Origin: Pseudoscleropodium purum
Lineage: Eukaryota; Streptophyta; Bryopsida; Hypnales; Brachytheciaceae
DNA: 64,000 nucleotides
Reading direction: 5' to 3'
Assembly (NCBI GenBank): GCA_963969395.1
Contig: OZ017798.1
Location: forward strand, 15,368,173 to 15,432,172
The notes under the pieces were generated by a model, which was not told where the DNA came from, ran no database searches, and saw only the letters and a list, made by a program, of their open reading frames with translations. The position numbers and the translations under genes were made by a program. Shown piece after piece: positions 62,071 through 64,000 of this stretch. Numbering within the stretch: position 1 is the first letter of the stretch; every line of letters begins with the position of its first letter.

Positions 62071-63379
62071 AGATTAACCATGGACAATCAATTCTTTTAT
62101 AAAAAAAACTCTCTTCAACCTTTGTTCTCACCAATTGTCAATGAATCAAGCCTATTGTGATGCCACTAAGAACCTCTTGATGGTAGATGTCATTGTACTA
62201 TTTTTTCCATTTGCTTTTTTTTTCATAACTTGATTAGAGTACAAGATATGCAATAATTAAAGTTAAGATGTATTACAATACTTGAACCTTGAGCATTTAA
62301 ATATTTGTACTTGAATTTGCAACCATTGACAATCATTGAACATTGCAACTTTAGGTGAATGACTATAGGGGAAAAACAAATCAATAAGCAAATTGTTTGA
62401 TGTAATTATGGGGTCCTTTCAGCTACTCTAGAGTGCCCTTATGCAATCTTGAGAATTGCTCTAATGAATCATTCATGGTTTGGATTTAGGCTCACTTAGC
62501 ATTTAAACATAATAATTAGTAAGTAATTAGTAATACTACTTTGAATATGAAAGAATTTTATAATTTCTAGCATTAAGGAAATATAATAGAGATTGATGGA
62601 AGAAAAAAAGAGAATTAATAGATGAAAATTCAAAGATTTATAATAAAATCATTGGCAAAATAAAAAATAAGAAAAACTATGAGACTTGAGAAGGTGAAAA
62701 CTTGGAAAATTGAAGAGGAAGATTAGGATCAATGCAAGTGAAGATCAAGAAAAATAAAGATAAAAATAAGAAGAAATGAAGATGAAGACTATGTACCAAA
62801 AAGATGCAACTTCGTTTGGTTTTTGTAAAAACTTGTCCCCCCCACAATGTCCCATTGCCAAAAAACCTAGCCAATTGATATATATTTTTAAATCCTTTCT
62901 TCCAATGCCATTGATCTCAAAAAACAACTTGGGACATGGATATGGAATACACTAGTTCTAGATACAAGTACAAATATGGAATATTGTACAATAACCAAGT
63001 ACAAATATAAGATACAATGGATTGGGATAAATCCCATGTAGAATGCTAAAGCTAATGGCTTCTCAAAATTACAAATAAGAAAAAGCGAGTATCGAAGTAT
63101 GAGACAAATTTAATTTAAATTAATTTAAATTTTAAATTTTAACTCAAAGTAGGGGAGGTTAAATGAAATGAATTTAAATTAATGTGAATTTTATTGAATT
63201 CATTGTCACTATGTACCTAAAAGATGCAAACATCTTATGGGTATTAACTATACAAATGAAAGACTAGGAGCAAGGAAGATGAAAGCACGTAGTAGAGAAG
63301 AGTTTGTGAACTTTCTCTCTCTCTCCTTCCTCCCTTTCTTTCTATCCTCTCAACATGGTTCTTGTAATTACTCTTTTAC
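62071..63379. other. AT-rich gene-free stretch
   Basis: No gene is seen. A short pyrimidine run (CTCTCTCTCTCC) lies near 63318 and small AATTTAAATT palindromes near 63110. Confidence 0.4.
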
Positions 63380-63596
63380 TACAAGAGAAAAGGGTATTTT
63401 AAGTGCATTTTAAAGTATAGTCCTTGATATAAGATTAAAAATTATGGTCTTCAAGGAGATTTTCAACAAAATTTTACTCAAAATACATGTGCTTTTAATA
63501 AAATTTTATTGAAAATCTCCTTAAAGGTCATTGCTTATTATCTTATGTCTAGGACTATACTTCAAAATTCACTTATAACACCCCTTTCTCTTATAG
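63380..63596. mobile_element. Short hairpin MITE, 217 bp
   Basis: The left end CTACAAGAGAAAAGGGTATT and the right end CCCCTTTCTCTTATAG are inverted repeats. The match continues inward through AAGTATAGTCCTTGA and GGAGATTTTCAACAAAATTTTA, so nearly the whole element folds on itself. Confidence 0.75.
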
Positions 63597-64000
63597 TGTT
63601 TAGTGGGTGTTTTTTTTTCTCTTATTAGGTGTGATCTTTCAACTCTCTACCTCTCTTATCTTATTTTTCTTTAGGAAAAATAAGCCTCAAGGTCTCTTTA
63701 TTAGTAGTGAAGGTTCATCTTATAGAATGAAGGTTTTTTAATCCTATGCAACAATTAATCTTTAACATATTCTACAATATAGATTATAAATACAAAATTT
63801 GATATTTTTTCTTATAGATGTTCTATTTATCTCTTGAATATTTTTTGTTGCAATTAATTTGAAATTTTGAAGTTATAAATAATTAATTGTAAATTTCTAA
63901 AGGTAGGATGCAAATCTTAGAATTGGCATACAATAGCTTTTAGGGCATGGCCAAAAATTAGAGACTAGCTTTGGAGTAAAGTTCCAATACAAATTATAGA
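63597..64000. other. AT-rich gene-free stretch to window end
   Basis: Nothing is recognised. Confidence 0.4.

Overview
The window looks like nuclear DNA of a land plant. ATG5 (8 coding exons) and signal peptide peptidase (11 coding exons) align exon by exon with their plant orthologues. There is also a plant-type wax synthase, an F-box/kelch relic and a chromodomain Ty3 retrotransposon. The intergenic DNA is very AT-rich, the introns are short, and two bacterial-looking intronless genes are present. I favour a bryophyte, probably a moss, but this is inference. Five genes appear intact: ATG5 (minus), signal peptide peptidase (plus), wax synthase-like (minus), a TauD/TfdA-type dioxygenase (minus) and a COG4671-type glycosyltransferase (minus).

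Layout. 0-11 kb: repeat-rich DNA with a hairpin MITE and several ~0.9 kb elements bounded by TTAA with ends like TTAACCCCTAAAG, in both orientations. 11.4-16.5 kb: a ~400 bp tandem array, a small MITE and unassigned higher-GC patches. 16.5-20.2 kb: ATG5. 20.3-31.9 kb: a large imperfect palindrome. Its left arm is the ATG5 promoter and leader; its right arm is the promoter, leader and first codons of signal peptide peptidase. The spacer holds a decayed Ty3/chromovirus and more TTAA elements. 31.9-36.1 kb: signal peptide peptidase. 37.35-38.46 kb: wax synthase, with a ~190 bp tandem array upstream. 39.4-54.4 kb: AT-rich DNA with TIR elements, a Stowaway-like MITE and a broken F-box/kelch gene. 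54.4-59.6 kb: a GC-rich island with the two bacterial-type genes. 59.6-64 kb: more TIR elements and MITEs.

Main observations. (1) The duplication has given ATG5 a promoter copied from the peptidase gene, including the same TATA box, a 17-residue upstream ORF present in both copies, and the donor's own start codon, which is now another upstream ORF ahead of ATG5. (2) The TTAA-flanked family has piggyBac-like termini, and the palindrome supplies a paralogous empty site that supports mobility. (3) Two neighbouring intronless GC-rich bacterial-type genes suggest horizontal transfer. No searches were run. All family calls come from reading motifs, and exon joins were checked by splice signals and codon phase.
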